This document shows positions 1-8,299 of a stretch of DNA of 64,000 nt, in pieces. The notes under the pieces were generated by a model. The model did no database searches. It was given only the letters and a program-made list of their open reading frames with translations, and had not been told where the DNA came from. The DNA comes from Butyrivibrio hungatei NK4A153 (GTDB lineage Bacteria; Bacillota; Clostridia; Lachnospirales; Lachnospiraceae): NCBI RefSeq assembly GCF_000424465.1, contig NZ_AUJY01000001.1, forward strand, positions 165,588-229,587. Reading direction: 5' to 3'. A program made the position numbers and the translations under genes. Within the stretch, counting starts at the first letter, position 1, and the number at the start of each line of letters is the position of its first letter.

Positions 1-1
1 T

Positions 2-619
2 GAGGGAAAAGAGCATATTAAGGCGGTCACTATAGCAGAGGTGGGACCTGACAGAAAACCGATTCCCGGAACGGAAGAGAGATATACATGCGATACACTT
101 CTTTTATCATGCGGACTTATACCCGAAAATGAGCTGTCTGTTTCTGCGGGAATAGAGATGAGTTCCGTGACCGGAGGGCCTATAGTTAATGAATCACTTG
201 AGACAAATATTTCCGGAATATTTGCGTGTGGCAATGTACTCCACGTACATGATCTTGTAGACTATGTTTCGGAAGAAGCGATGAGAGCGGGGCAGAATGC
301 GGTGAAATTCATAAAAAACGGCTGCAGGGAAGGAAGTACAGCGGGAGCGGTTGAAATTGTCGCAGAAAGCGGAGCGAGATATACCGTGCCAAAGACAATA
401 GATCCGGGTAGAATGGAAGATCTTTTGACCGTAAGATTCAGAGTGGGAGATGTATACAAAGATTCTTATGTGTCGGTATATTTTGACGGTGAAAGAGTTG
501 TTCACACCAAGAAGCGTATAATGTCTCCGGGTGAGATGGAGCAGATTGTTCTAAAAAAGGATGAGCTGATTAAAAGAAGTAATCTTAAGATAATAACGGT
601 AAAGATTGAACATGAATAA
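2..619 (+). CDS. NAD(P)/FAD-dependent oxidoreductase, C-terminal part (truncated by window edge)
   Basis: Only the last 205 residues are present; the frame is open to the left edge, so the start lies outside the window. The segment LLLSCGLIPENELS followed by GIFACGNVLHVHDLVD is the end of a pyridine-nucleotide-disulfide-type FAD/NAD(P) fold, in which the GxFACGx motif contacts the FAD. About 95 residues after this fold form a C-terminal extension seen in the oxidoreductase that accompanies glycerol-3-phosphate-dehydrogenase-like (GlpA/LhgO) proteins in Clostridia. Its usual downstream partner, a DUF1667 protein, is found in this window only at 6335, so the pair is separated here. Family call is firm; substrate is inferred only. 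Confidence 0.85.
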   Translation, partial: EGKEHIKAVTIAEVGPDRKPIPGTEERYTCDTLLLSCGLIPENELSVSAGIEMSSVTGGPIVNESLETNISGIFACGNVLHVHDLVDYVSEEAMRAGQNAVKFIKNGCREGSTAGAVEIVAESGARYTVPKTIDPGRMEDLLTVRFRVGDVYKDSYVSVYFDGERVVHTKKRIMSPGEMEQIVLKKDELIKRSNLKIITVKIEHE

Positions 620-630
620 GAGTATTGGCT

Positions 631-673
631 AAAAAGAAACAAGCGGATTATTGTACTGCTTGTTTCTTTTTTT
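631..673 (+). terminator. Rho-independent terminator after the oxidoreductase
   Basis: AAGAAACAAGC and GCTTGTTTCTT form an 11-bp stem around a 13-nt loop and run directly into seven or more T residues. It begins 12 bp after the stop codon, closing the oxidoreductase transcript. Confidence 0.85.
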
Positions 674-719
674 AAGGATTTTTTAAAAAATGCACAGCTA
701 TAATCTTAGCAACATTTAT

Positions 720-748
720 TTGACATGTGGTTATGTTGGTGGTATGGT
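720..748 (+). promoter_or_regulatory. Sigma-A-type promoter for the CPBP/ABC operon
   Basis: TTGACA (720-725), a 17-bp spacer and TATGGT (743-748). It is the only good promoter between the upstream terminator and the genes at 794-4689, so it probably drives them. Confidence 0.6.
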
Positions 749-772
749 TAGTTGCATGAGTGATTAACCATA
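743..772 (+). promoter_or_regulatory. Inverted repeat overlapping the -10 box, candidate operator
   Basis: TATGGTTA (743-750) and TAACCATA (765-772) are perfect 8-bp inverted repeats separated by 14 bp. The left arm contains the whole -10 hexamer and the right arm lies in the early transcribed region, a position suited to repressor binding. No regulator gene is adjacent, so the binding protein is unknown. Confidence 0.4.
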
Positions 773-793
773 TAAGTGATAAGAGGGTTAGTT

Positions 794-937
794 ATGAAGA
801 AGATAGTTAGAAATATGGTAATTACTTTATTGATCTTACATGCAATTATAGTGCAGTCTGTTATCAGTATGTGTGTTTCGCGTTATGTAACGGATAGGCA
901 TGAGATTGATTATGTAATAATATGTATCAAAAAATAA
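794..937 (+). CDS. Small hydrophobic protein, 47 aa, function unknown
   Basis: ATG at 794 preceded by AGAGGG; the reading frame of 47 codons ends at TAA 935-937. The sequence begins MKKIVRNMVITLLILHAIIV, a short basic start followed by one hydrophobic segment of about 20 residues, then a polar tail rich in basic and acidic residues. It could be a single-pass membrane peptide or a cleaved signal-like peptide. It lies between the promoter at 720 and the CPBP protease gene, 28 bp before the latter, so would be co-transcribed with the exporter operon. It matches no family I recognise and could be a chance frame. Confidence 0.4.
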   Translation: MKKIVRNMVITLLILHAIIVQSVISMCVSRYVTDRHEIDYVIICIKK

Positions 938-965
938 AGAAATGTTGGGTGAAAGGGGATATAAA

Positions 966-1832
966 ATGACAAACAAAACCGTTAACAAGAAAGATGCGCT
1001 TAAGTTGATGGGGGTATTGATCGTTATGATGATCGTAGGATACGGCCTGGATATAGGTGTTGGGGTAGTTGCGGCAATTGCAGGTATATCTGCTCCGTTT
1101 ATAGTTTATTCGTTGGCACTTTACATTCCGATGATCGCGATCGCATTCTTATATTTGCGCGAGAAGGGCGATAATTTATGGAAGGAATGCGGATTTAATA
1201 AGATTAAGGCAAGTACTTTTTTTCTTACAATTCTTCTTACAGTAGTTACTTATCCTATGGTTATGTTTACCAATGTTCTTTCCCAGCTTTTTGTTAAGAA
1301 TACGATGGCGCAGGCTACTGATGCTATGATTGGTGATACACCGGTGCTTTACATGATCGCGTTGGCAATACTGGCTCCTGTCTGTGAAGAAATTTTGCTT
1401 AGAGGATTTTTCCATAACAGATTAAAGAAGTTTATTCCTTTTACAGCTGCGGCAATTTTGTCAGGTTTTTGGTTTGGAGTGTTTCATCTTAATATCAACC
1501 AGTTCTGCTATGCGTGGGTATTGGGAATAATTTTTGCTTATGTTAACAGGGCAAGCGGAAGTATCCTGACATCAATGATCATGCATGTTGTTGTTAATTC
1601 TTTTGGAGGCGTTATGCTGTATATTACAAACGCTTTTTACAAGAGTCAGGGAAAAGAATTTGCAGAGGTTGCTGAGAGTTCGAGGTCTGACATTAAGCAG
1701 ATGATCACGCTCATTGTTGTGACAGGTATTTTGTCTGTCGGATCTTTTTTCCTTACAAGAATTATTATCAAAGCAATTGCAAAGCGTGAAGGTAATAATG
1801 TTGAAGCGGTTAAAGACAGTGCTGTTGCTTAA
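966..1832 (+). CDS. CPBP family intramembrane metalloprotease
   Basis: A 288-residue polytopic membrane protein. The three CPBP (CAAX protease and bacteriocin-processing; Rce1/Abi) motifs are visible: EExxxRG as EEILLRG near residue 140, FHLN near 172, and HVVVN near 205; in the family the glutamates and histidines form the active site within the membrane. The start at 966 was chosen over an in-frame ATG at 942 because GAAAGGGG lies at the right distance before it. It is the first large gene of an operon with an ABC exporter whose permease also carries a CPBP domain. Family members include bacteriocin self-immunity proteins and prenyl-protein proteases; the substrate here is unknown. Confidence 0.85.
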   Translation: MTNKTVNKKDALKLMGVLIVMMIVGYGLDIGVGVVAAIAGISAPFIVYSLALYIPMIAIAFLYLREKGDNLWKECGFNKIKASTFFLTILLTVVTYPMVMFTNVLSQLFVKNTMAQATDAMIGDTPVLYMIALAILAPVCEEILLRGFFHNRLKKFIPFTAAAILSGFWFGVFHLNINQFCYAWVLGIIFAYVNRASGSILTSMIMHVVVNSFGGVMLYITNAFYKSQGKEFAEVAESSRSDIKQMITLIVVTGILSVGSFFLTRIIIKAIAKREGNNVEAVKDSAVA

Positions 1833-1868
1833 GAATACTTTACTTAAAAGAAGACAGAAGGGGCAAAT

Positions 1869-2639
1869 ATGATCAGAGCAAAAAATCTTGTAAAAACATT
1901 TACCAAAACGGTTCAGAAGAATAAAAAGGTTGAGTTTAATGCGGTTGACGGTATTTCCTTCGAGGCGGAAAAAGGAGAAATAGTGGGACTTCTAGGGCCG
2001 AACGGTGCAGGAAAGACTACGCTTCTTAGGATGCTTGCGGGGCTTATGACGCCGACGGGCGGAGAAGTATCAGTTACGGCAGGAAGCGGCGAGATAACAG
2101 GAAATGAAGATCTTAAAAGGCATATCGGTTATATGTCAGCAAATACAAAACTCTACGGAAGGTTTTCTGCAAGAGAGATCCTTAAGTTTTACGGTCAGGT
2201 ATACGGAATGGAAGATTCGGATATAGAAAGACGAACGGATGAGATAATAAAAGTTTTGAATATGGATAAGTTTGCCGACAACAGGATTGACAGGCTCTCA
2301 ACAGGTCAGGTTCAGAGAACTTCCATTTCCAGGTGCCTAATACATGACCCTGAAATATATATATTCGATGAGCCTACGCTTGGTCTTGATATACTCAGTT
2401 CATCCGCAATCATAGATTTTATGCTGGCGGAAAAAGAAAAGGGCAAGACGGTAATTTATTCGACACATTACATGGAAGAAGCGGAATATCTGTGCGACAG
2501 GATAGTCATGATACATGAGGGAAAGGTTGTATGTAATGATTCGCCCGATAATCTAAAGAAAGAAACAGGATCACAGAATTTAAGAGAAGTGTTTAGAAAG
2601 CTGATAGAAAACAAGATGGAGAGTGCGGCAAATGAATAG
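1869..2639 (+). CDS. ABC transporter ATP-binding protein (NatA-like)
   Basis: A 256-residue ABC ATPase. Walker A is GPNGAGKTT (about residues 43-51), the signature is LSTGQ (about 144-148, a T in place of the usual second G), Walker B is IYIFDEPT (about 163-170) followed by a conserved STHYMEEAE switch histidine. The overall form resembles the NatA/CcmA group that powers ABC-2 exporters. Its stop overlaps the start of the permease gene by 8 bp, indicating translational coupling. It should supply ATP hydrolysis to the membrane protein encoded next. NatAB exports sodium in Bacillus; whether this pair moves ions, peptides or something else cannot be told from sequence. Confidence 0.9.
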   Translation: MIRAKNLVKTFTKTVQKNKKVEFNAVDGISFEAEKGEIVGLLGPNGAGKTTLLRMLAGLMTPTGGEVSVTAGSGEITGNEDLKRHIGYMSANTKLYGRFSAREILKFYGQVYGMEDSDIERRTDEIIKVLNMDKFADNRIDRLSTGQVQRTSISRCLIHDPEIYIFDEPTLGLDILSSSAIIDFMLAEKEKGKTVIYSTHYMEEAEYLCDRIVMIHEGKVVCNDSPDNLKKETGSQNLREVFRKLIENKMESAANE

Positions 2640-4689
2640 TAAACTGAAGATTTTTAAAACACTGTTTTTAAAAGAATTACGTGATGTTCTAAGAGATAAA
2701 AAGGCGATAATGATGATGGTTCTGGTTCCCGTGATCGTATATCCTCTTATTATGATGGTATCGCTTATGGTATCGAGTATGCTTGCGAATGACAAAGATA
2801 CAACATATGATATTGCCGTATATAATGAGAGCACCGGATTTGATGTTGGGAATCTTGAAAATGCCTTAAAAGAAAATGCTGTTGAAACGGATGAAGAAGA
2901 CGGTAGCAAAGAGCAGTTATATAATGTGATCTGTACCGTGTCCGATAAGAAGATAAGCGAAGATCAATGTAAAAGCATGATAAGTGATAAAGATCTTGAT
3001 GCATATCTTGAAATTGCCGATAATGGCGAAAAAGTAGAGGTTAAAGCTTTTTACATGGAATCCGTAAATGAGTCTTCAGAGGCAATGGACAAAGTCAGGA
3101 GAGCCGTTGATAACCTCTCTGACGGCATTGTTGAAGAGAATGTAGAGAAAGCCGGGCTTGATAAAGATAGCTTTTTGTATCCTATCTCTTTTGAGAAAAA
3201 GGGACTTTCCAGCAGTGAACAGATTGCAGGACAAATACTTGGAATGATATTGCCGATGATGATAGTTTTATCAATACTTATAAGTGTTATGCATCCGAGT
3301 ATAGATCTGACTGCCGGGGAAAAAGAGAGGGGAACTCTTGAGACACTTTTGATGCTTCCTGTTTCGGGCAAATATATTGTTATGGCAAAAACTCTCACAG
3401 CGGCATTGTGCGGAGTGGTTACGGCAATCCTTAATATATTGTCGATGTCTGTTGTCTTCGGCGTTTTGTTTGAACAGAATAAGGCGGCAGGATTGATTGA
3501 CGGTATTAATATAGATTTTTCATCTTTTATTTCGGCAATGTTACTTACGTTTCCCGTTATAATCGTAACTGCATTGTTTATGAGCGCAATCTTCATGTGC
3601 TTTACATGTTTTGCAAAATCATACAAAGAAGCAAACAGCTATATGTCACCTGTAATGATGGTGCTCATGTTCCTTGCTTACGGTTCTATGATACCGACAG
3701 TTGAACTCAACCAATACGTTGCGGTTGTTCCGGTACTTAACGTATCTATCCTTTTGAGGGATGCACTGAATTTTAAGCTTGATTATACGATGCTTCTTTT
3801 GGTTTTGTGCAGCATGGTACTTTATTCGGTGTTGTCGATATTGTTTCTTTCCAAAGCTTATAACAGTGAGAATCTTTTGTTTGGTGACGGTAAAAACGCA
3901 ATTTCTCTTTTTGAAAAGAGAAGCAATATAAAGAAAGGCATGTCTGTAACAATAGGTGATGCATGCTTTATTTATCCCTTTGTTATATTGGTCTATCTTT
4001 TGTTCGGGACACTGATTCAGGCGAAATATGAATTGGCGGGACTTCCTATAAGCCAGTTTTTGATACTGGTAGGTATACCTCTTGCATTTTTTATATATGC
4101 AAAGAAAGATATAAAGAAGGTGTACAGCTTTAATAATTGCAAGCCGCTTAGTTTGGTTGGCGGTGTAATTACAGGAATCGGCGCGTTTTTTGTGGCGGCA
4201 ATTCTTGGAGATATTATTATGAAGGTGACCGGAATAACGATTGGTGAAGGATTGTCAGATGCATTTAAGGAGTTCTTTTCACACAATGCGGTCATGGCCA
4301 CCCTGTGCATAGCGCTTACTCCCGCAATAGCGGAAGAGATGTTGTTTAGAGGAGTATTATTAAGTGCATTAAAAGACAAAGTAAAACCTGTTTATACAGT
4401 GCTTATTGTATCTGTATTGTTCGGACTGTTTCATATGGATCTGCTTAAGTTCTTTACAACAGGATTTATTGGGGCAATTTTTGGCCTCATAGTATACTAT
4501 GGCGGAAGCATATTTCCTTCAATGTTTGCACACTTTACGGTGAATTTTATTTCGGTAATTTTGGCAAAATATGTATCTGAGCAGACAGCGAATATGCTCA
4601 CTAATCCTATATTCGGAATTATCGGATTGGTGCTTGTGATCGTCGGATTATTTATTGTGAAAAATTCAAACAAGGAACAATCTTTTTAA
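2632..4689 (+). CDS. ABC-2 permease fused to a CPBP intramembrane protease domain
   Basis: A 685-residue membrane protein in two parts. Residues 1 to about 420 are an ABC-2 (NatB-like) permease: a first membrane helix near residues 23-45, a large extracytoplasmic acidic domain of about 150 residues, then a cluster of helices containing the conserved AGEKERGTLETLL segment. The C-terminal half carries a CPBP protease domain with AEEMLFRG (about residue 566), FGLFHMD (about 596) and HFTVNF (about 633). The start ATG at 2632 overlaps the ATPase stop and has GGAG upstream; the alternative GTG at 2623 is poorer. This fusion is a known architecture. A fused protease suggests coupling of export to cleavage of a peptide or to immunity, but that is inference. 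Confidence 0.88.
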   Translation: MNSKLKIFKTLFLKELRDVLRDKKAIMMMVLVPVIVYPLIMMVSLMVSSMLANDKDTTYDIAVYNESTGFDVGNLENALKENAVETDEEDGSKEQLYNVICTVSDKKISEDQCKSMISDKDLDAYLEIADNGEKVEVKAFYMESVNESSEAMDKVRRAVDNLSDGIVEENVEKAGLDKDSFLYPISFEKKGLSSSEQIAGQILGMILPMMIVLSILISVMHPSIDLTAGEKERGTLETLLMLPVSGKYIVMAKTLTAALCGVVTAILNILSMSVVFGVLFEQNKAAGLIDGINIDFSSFISAMLLTFPVIIVTALFMSAIFMCFTCFAKSYKEANSYMSPVMMVLMFLAYGSMIPTVELNQYVAVVPVLNVSILLRDALNFKLDYTMLLLVLCSMVLYSVLSILFLSKAYNSENLLFGDGKNAISLFEKRSNIKKGMSVTIGDACFIYPFVILVYLLFGTLIQAKYELAGLPISQFLILVGIPLAFFIYAKKDIKKVYSFNNCKPLSLVGGVITGIGAFFVAAILGDIIMKVTGITIGEGLSDAFKEFFSHNAVMATLCIALTPAIAEEMLFRGVLLSALKDKVKPVYTVLIVSVLFGLFHMDLLKFFTTGFIGAIFGLIVYYGGSIFPSMFAHFTVNFISVILAKYVSEQTANMLTNPIFGIIGLVLVIVGLFIVKNSNKEQSF

Positions 4690-4722
4690 TAATAATTTAA
4701 TATTCGAAAAAACGTTATTCAA

Positions 4723-4785
4723 ATCCCTTTCATGTTACAATTTTAGTGTGTCGACTAAAACAATGAGATTGTATGTGAAAGGGAT
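4723..4785 (+). promoter_or_regulatory. Long hairpin enclosing the ribosome binding site of the chemoreceptor gene
   Basis: ATCCCTTTCA (4723-4732) pairs with TGAAAGGGAT (4776-4785), and TACAAT (4736-4741) with ATTGTA (4768-4773). Inside, TTTTAGT and ACTAAAA form a further stem. The 3' arm contains the whole GAAAGGGA ribosome binding site of the gene starting at 4791, so the folded RNA would block initiation. Confidence 0.5.
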
Positions 4786-4790
4786 ATTTT

Positions 4791-6254
4791 ATGAATTCTG
4801 AACAGTATAAGAGAGCTAATAATAACAGTTTTTACGTAACAATCATCATCATATTGAGCGGTCTTTTACTCACAGTTTTTTCTTTATTCCAATACGGTGC
4901 GACCGTAGGCAGAATATCAATTATCATCGACGCTTTCTTCTGTGCGGGAATATGTGCTTTTGGAAATTACAAGTATCCGTATGAAAAGAAGGGTTCCATC
5001 ATGATAATGGGCGGAGCAACCATATTCTATTTTGTGATTCTTATTGCGGAGGAGTCACTGATATACTTTGCGTTCGGACTTCCGATACTTATCTGCAGTA
5101 TTATTTATCTTAATGTTCGCCTTTGTAAATTCGGAATAAGTGCAATAATAATTTCTTTTATTATCACCTGTATAAAAAATACCGTGTTAACAGGAAAGTT
5201 CAATCTTGAGTTGATTCCGGCCGGTATCACGCTGGGACTTGCGTTTATTGCGAGCTTGTGCACGGTTACACTCCTTACTTTATTTAATGAAGAGAATAAT
5301 GCCAAGATTACCGAGAATGCCGAAAAGACGCTTGAGACGGGTAATGCAATGGCAGACATTGCAAATGCGATCACGGATCTTTTTAATAAATCTCAGGGAG
5401 ATATGGTTGATCTTCAGAATATCATGGATGCCCAGCATTCGGGAATGCAGGATATCGCAAGCAGCATGGAGAGTACGGCACAGTCCGTGACCAAGCAGGC
5501 GCAGAAGGTTCAGCAGATTCAGGAAGAGACTGAGGCAACAGAGACTCACAGAAAAGAGATGACCGAGGCTTCCGAGAGCACACAGAAGACTGTCAAAGAA
5601 GGTGTACAGGTCATTTCCGAGTTGAAAGAAAAATCGGCCAATGTTGAAAAAGCAAGTAAAGTTACTGTTGAAGCTACTCAGGCCGTTATCAACAAGGTTC
5701 AGGAAGTGCAGAAAATTGTCGGATCGATCATGTCTATTTCAAAGCAGACAAACTTACTTGCACTTAACGCGAGCATAGAGGCGGCAAGAGCGGGAGACGC
5801 CGGTAAAGGATTTGCGGTTGTTGCAAATGATGTTCGTGAACTTGCGGAAGAAACAAATACGGCTTCAAATGAGATAAAAGGCATTATTACCGAGCTTGTC
5901 GAGGATGTTCAGAAAGCGATGGCAAGCATTGATGATACGGTAAACAGCGTATCGGAGCAGAATGAGATGATCCGCACAGTGGGCGAAAATTTCGACAGCA
6001 TCAATGTAAACGTAACCGAAATGCTTTCGAGATTTGAGGAGATCGGCGAGGGAATGAAGTCAATCGCGGCTTCTACCACAGAGATTAATGATTCCATCTC
6101 AAATCTGTCCGCAACAAGTGAAGAAGTTGCCTCGCTTTCTAACCAGGGAGTTAAATCTTCGGATGATGCGGTAGAGAAATTTGACGAGTTTAAGGGAATT
6201 CTGGGCGAAATATTCATGCAGGCAAATAAGCTCAAAGATATGCAAACTGAATAA
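4791..6254 (+). CDS. Methyl-accepting chemotaxis protein with a multi-helix membrane sensor
   Basis: A 487-residue chemoreceptor. Residues about 15-165 form five or six membrane helices joined by short loops, with no large extracytoplasmic ligand domain; the input is therefore probably sensed in or near the membrane or relayed by another protein. Residues about 170-487 are a long cytoplasmic coiled coil with the highly conserved signalling hairpin ([20 protein letters not shown], about residues 315-334) that contacts CheW and CheA, followed by [17 protein letters not shown]. Methylation-type Glu/Gln pairs occur on both arms. It stands alone between terminators and its translation start lies in a hairpin. 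No chemotaxis or flagellar genes occur in the window. Confidence 0.9.
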   Translation: MNSEQYKRANNNSFYVTIIIILSGLLLTVFSLFQYGATVGRISIIIDAFFCAGICAFGNYKYPYEKKGSIMIMGGATIFYFVILIAEESLIYFAFGLPILICSIIYLNVRLCKFGISAIIISFIITCIKNTVLTGKFNLELIPAGITLGLAFIASLCTVTLLTLFNEENNAKITENAEKTLETGNAMADIANAITDLFNKSQGDMVDLQNIMDAQHSGMQDIASSMESTAQSVTKQAQKVQQIQEETEATETHRKEMTEASESTQKTVKEGVQVISELKEKSANVEKASKVTVEATQAVINKVQEVQKIVGSIMSISKQTNLLALNASIEAARAGDAGKGFAVVANDVRELAEETNTASNEIKGIITELVEDVQKAMASIDDTVNSVSEQNEMIRTVGENFDSINVNVTEMLSRFEEIGEGMKSIAASTTEINDSISNLSATSEEVASLSNQGVKSSDDAVEKFDEFKGILGEIFMQANKLKDMQTE

Positions 6255-6270
6255 AAAGATCAAAATATTG

Positions 6271-6307
6271 ACGTCTCTCTGTATAATAAGTACAGGGAGA
6301 CGTTTTT
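6271..6307 (+). terminator. Rho-independent terminator after the chemoreceptor gene
   Basis: ACGTCTCTCTGTA (6271-6283) and TACAGGGAGACGT (6291-6303) form a 13-bp stem with one G-T pair, a 7-nt loop and a T run. It separates the chemoreceptor from the DUF1667 gene. Confidence 0.9.
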
Positions 6308-6334
6308 CATTAAAATAATACGGAGGCTATGACT

Positions 6335-6700
6335 ATGGAGAAAAGGGAACTTACATGTATAGGTTGTCCGATGGGATGTTTTCTGACTGTAGAGCTTGAG
6401 AACGACGAAGTAGTTTCGGTGTCCGGAAACACCTGTCAAAAAGGCGATATTTATGCGAGAAAAGAAGTTGTAAATCCCACGAGGATAGTTACAAGTACCG
6501 TGAAAGTTACGGGAGGAGACAGGAGCAGGGTTTCTGTTAAGACAAACAGCGATGTTCCGAAGGATAAGATTTTTGCCGTTATGGATGAGATCAATAAAAG
6601 CCATGCGAATGCCCCTGTTTCGATCGGAGATGTTATAATAAAAAATGTTGCGGATACGGGGAGTGATATTGTCGCGACCTCAAATGCCGGGACTATATAG
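6335..6700 (+). CDS. DUF1667 domain protein, probable Fe-S partner of the FAD oxidoreductase
   Basis: A 121-residue protein with the DUF1667 pattern: TCIGCPMGC at residues 7-15 (Cys 8, 11 and 15) followed by GNTCQKGDIYARKE containing a fourth conserved Cys. The spacing suggests an iron-sulfur or metal site. The start at 6335 is preferred to ATG 6329 because GGAGG at 6322-6326 would be only 2 nt from the latter. In many Clostridia this gene directly follows an FAD/NAD(P) oxidoreductase gene and a glycerol-3-phosphate-dehydrogenase-like gene, implying a redox complex. Here the oxidoreductase ends at 619 and the two are separated by 5.7 kb. It may now be transcribed with the hydrolase gene at 6728, 27 bp downstream. 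Confidence 0.85.
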   Translation: MEKRELTCIGCPMGCFLTVELENDEVVSVSGNTCQKGDIYARKEVVNPTRIVTSTVKVTGGDRSRVSVKTNSDVPKDKIFAVMDEINKSHANAPVSIGDVIIKNVADTGSDIVATSNAGTI

Positions 6701-6727
6701 TGTTTTAAAGGAAAAGAGGAAATTGAT

Positions 6728-7246
6728 ATGAGAAAAATACTTGTTGTTGTTGACATGCAAAAGGATTTTGTCGATGGGGCGCTCGGAACAAAGGAAGCGG
6801 TAGCAATAGTTCCCGCCGTTGTTGAGAAGATAAGGAAATACGACAAAAAGGATATTTTTGTCACAAGAGATACTCATCAGGAGAACTACATGGACACTCA
6901 GGAAGGAAAGAATCTTCCGGTAGTTCACTGTATTGAAAATACCGAAGGATGGGAGCTTGATAAGACCGTTGCCGCAGAAGTTGAGGGCGCTACATTTATC
7001 AACAAGCCTACATTCGGTTCCGTCGATCTTGTAAAAGCTATTAAGGATATATATGAAAAAGAAGAGATCGAAGTAGAGCTTATCGGCCTTTGCACAGATA
7101 TTTGTGTTGTTTCAAATGCTCTTTTACTCAAAGCAAATATGCCTGAGCTTAAGATCAGCGTAGATAAGGACTGCTGCGCGGGTGTAACGGTCCAAAAGCA
7201 CCTTGCGGCGCTTGAGACTATGCGTTCTTGCCAGATATATTGCTAA
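6728..7246 (+). CDS. Isochorismatase/nicotinamidase-family cysteine hydrolase
   Basis: A 172-residue alpha/beta hydrolase of the isochorismatase superfamily. The catalytic triad can be placed at Asp9 (VDMQKDF), Lys93 (INKPTFGS) and a Cys near residue 122 in GLCTDICVVSNAL. TRDTH and the later PVVHC supply the Asp-His-His metal set typical of nicotinamidases, which turn nicotinamide into nicotinate for NAD recycling. Nicotinamidase (PncA-like) is therefore a good guess, though the protein is short and other amidases share these features. It has a GAGGAAATTG ribosome binding site and follows the DUF1667 gene closely. An NAD kinase gene is elsewhere in the window (52269). Confidence 0.82.
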   Translation: MRKILVVVDMQKDFVDGALGTKEAVAIVPAVVEKIRKYDKKDIFVTRDTHQENYMDTQEGKNLPVVHCIENTEGWELDKTVAAEVEGATFINKPTFGSVDLVKAIKDIYEKEEIEVELIGLCTDICVVSNALLLKANMPELKISVDKDCCAGVTVQKHLAALETMRSCQIYC

Positions 7247-7279
7247 TAAAAATGACATAATAATAAGGCGGATAAAATA

Positions 7280-8215
7280 TTGGGAAAAGTATATTTCGTA
7301 AACGGATTTCTGGATGCAGGAAAAACAACCTTTATACAAGATCTTATTGAGGAAGATTATTTTGAGATAAAAGGAAAAACACTTCTTATTCAATGCGAAG
7401 AAGGCGAAGTTGAATATGATGATTATCTTTTGAATCATCTGAAAGTTACCGTAAAGAAGATTGAGAATGAGAAAGACTTTGATACCTGGCATATCGTTGA
7501 ATTTGAAAAAGAAGTCATGCCCGAAAGAATAATCGTTGAGTTTAACGGAATGTGGGATCGCAAGAACCTTGTATTTCCGGAACACTGGGACGATATCATG
7601 GAAATTGTAATAATAGATGCTTCTACGTTTGAAATCTTTGCGGCAAACATGAAATCTTTTATGTCTGAGCACGTTAGAAAAGCGTATCTTACTATCTTTA
7701 ATAACTGCGATGACGTTATGGATAAGATGGCATCTTACAGACGAAGTGTTAAGGCTGTAAATCCCAGTCTTAATATAGTCTGCAAGGATAAGCACGGAGA
7801 GGACATCCTTCAGAAATTCGAAGACGATCTTCCTTATTCGCTTGATGATGCGGTAATTGATGTAAGGGACGACAAATTTTCTGTATTTTATCTGGACAGT
7901 CTGGACAATCTCGACAGATACCTCGGTAAAAAGATAGTATTTACGGCTCAGATAATGAAGGCAAAAGAAGCGGGAAAAGACATATTCCTTGCCGGCAGAT
8001 TTGCAATGACATGCTGCGAGCAGGATATTTCATTGTTTGGTATAATCTGCCACTACAGCGGCAGCGTTTCAATTGAAAACTATGACTGGGTGGAAATAAC
8101 CGGAACCGTTGATAAAGAGTATGTCAAACAGTATGATGTGGAATTCCCTGTATGCATTGTCGAAAACATACGTCCATGTGACAAACCAAAGAGAGAAGTT
8201 ATTTCTGTCATATAA
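7280..8215 (+). CDS. CobW/P47K-like GTPase fused to a TIGR03943/DUF1980-like domain
   Basis: A 311-residue protein starting at TTG 7280 (AAGGCGG lies 8 nt upstream; no nearby ATG fits). The N-terminus FVNGFLDAGKTTFIQDLI contains a P-loop of the CobW/P47K G3E GTPase family, whose members insert or traffic metals or cofactors. The usual CxCC metal motif of CobW chaperones is not seen; QCEEGEVEYDD sits at the corresponding place. About residues 215-311 (IFLAGRFAMTCCEQDISLFG) resemble the C-terminal domain of TIGR03943/DUF1980 proteins, which normally partner with a permease. The gene may be the last of the DUF1667-hydrolase transcript. A metal or cofactor role is inferred from families only. Confidence 0.7.
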   Translation: MGKVYFVNGFLDAGKTTFIQDLIEEDYFEIKGKTLLIQCEEGEVEYDDYLLNHLKVTVKKIENEKDFDTWHIVEFEKEVMPERIIVEFNGMWDRKNLVFPEHWDDIMEIVIIDASTFEIFAANMKSFMSEHVRKAYLTIFNNCDDVMDKMASYRRSVKAVNPSLNIVCKDKHGEDILQKFEDDLPYSLDDAVIDVRDDKFSVFYLDSLDNLDRYLGKKIVFTAQIMKAKEAGKDIFLAGRFAMTCCEQDISLFGIICHYSGSVSIENYDWVEITGTVDKEYVKQYDVEFPVCIVENIRPCDKPKREVISVI

Positions 8216-8270
8216 GATTATTGATGAAAAAACATCAACCGGAATGAAAAAATCTGCTTAAATACGCGCC

Positions 8271-8299
8271 TTGACACTCCTCGTATGATTGTATACAAT
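8271..8299 (+). promoter_or_regulatory. Strong sigma-A-type promoter of the citrate synthase-like operon
   Basis: TTGACA (8271-8276, exact consensus), 17-bp spacer, TACAAT (8294-8299). It lies about 50 bp before the start codon at 8346. Confidence 0.85.

Noticed and set aside
942-965. Upstream ATG of the CPBP gene
   Set aside because: The ATG at 966 has a much better placed GAAAGGGG; the 942 start would place that binding site inside the coding sequence.
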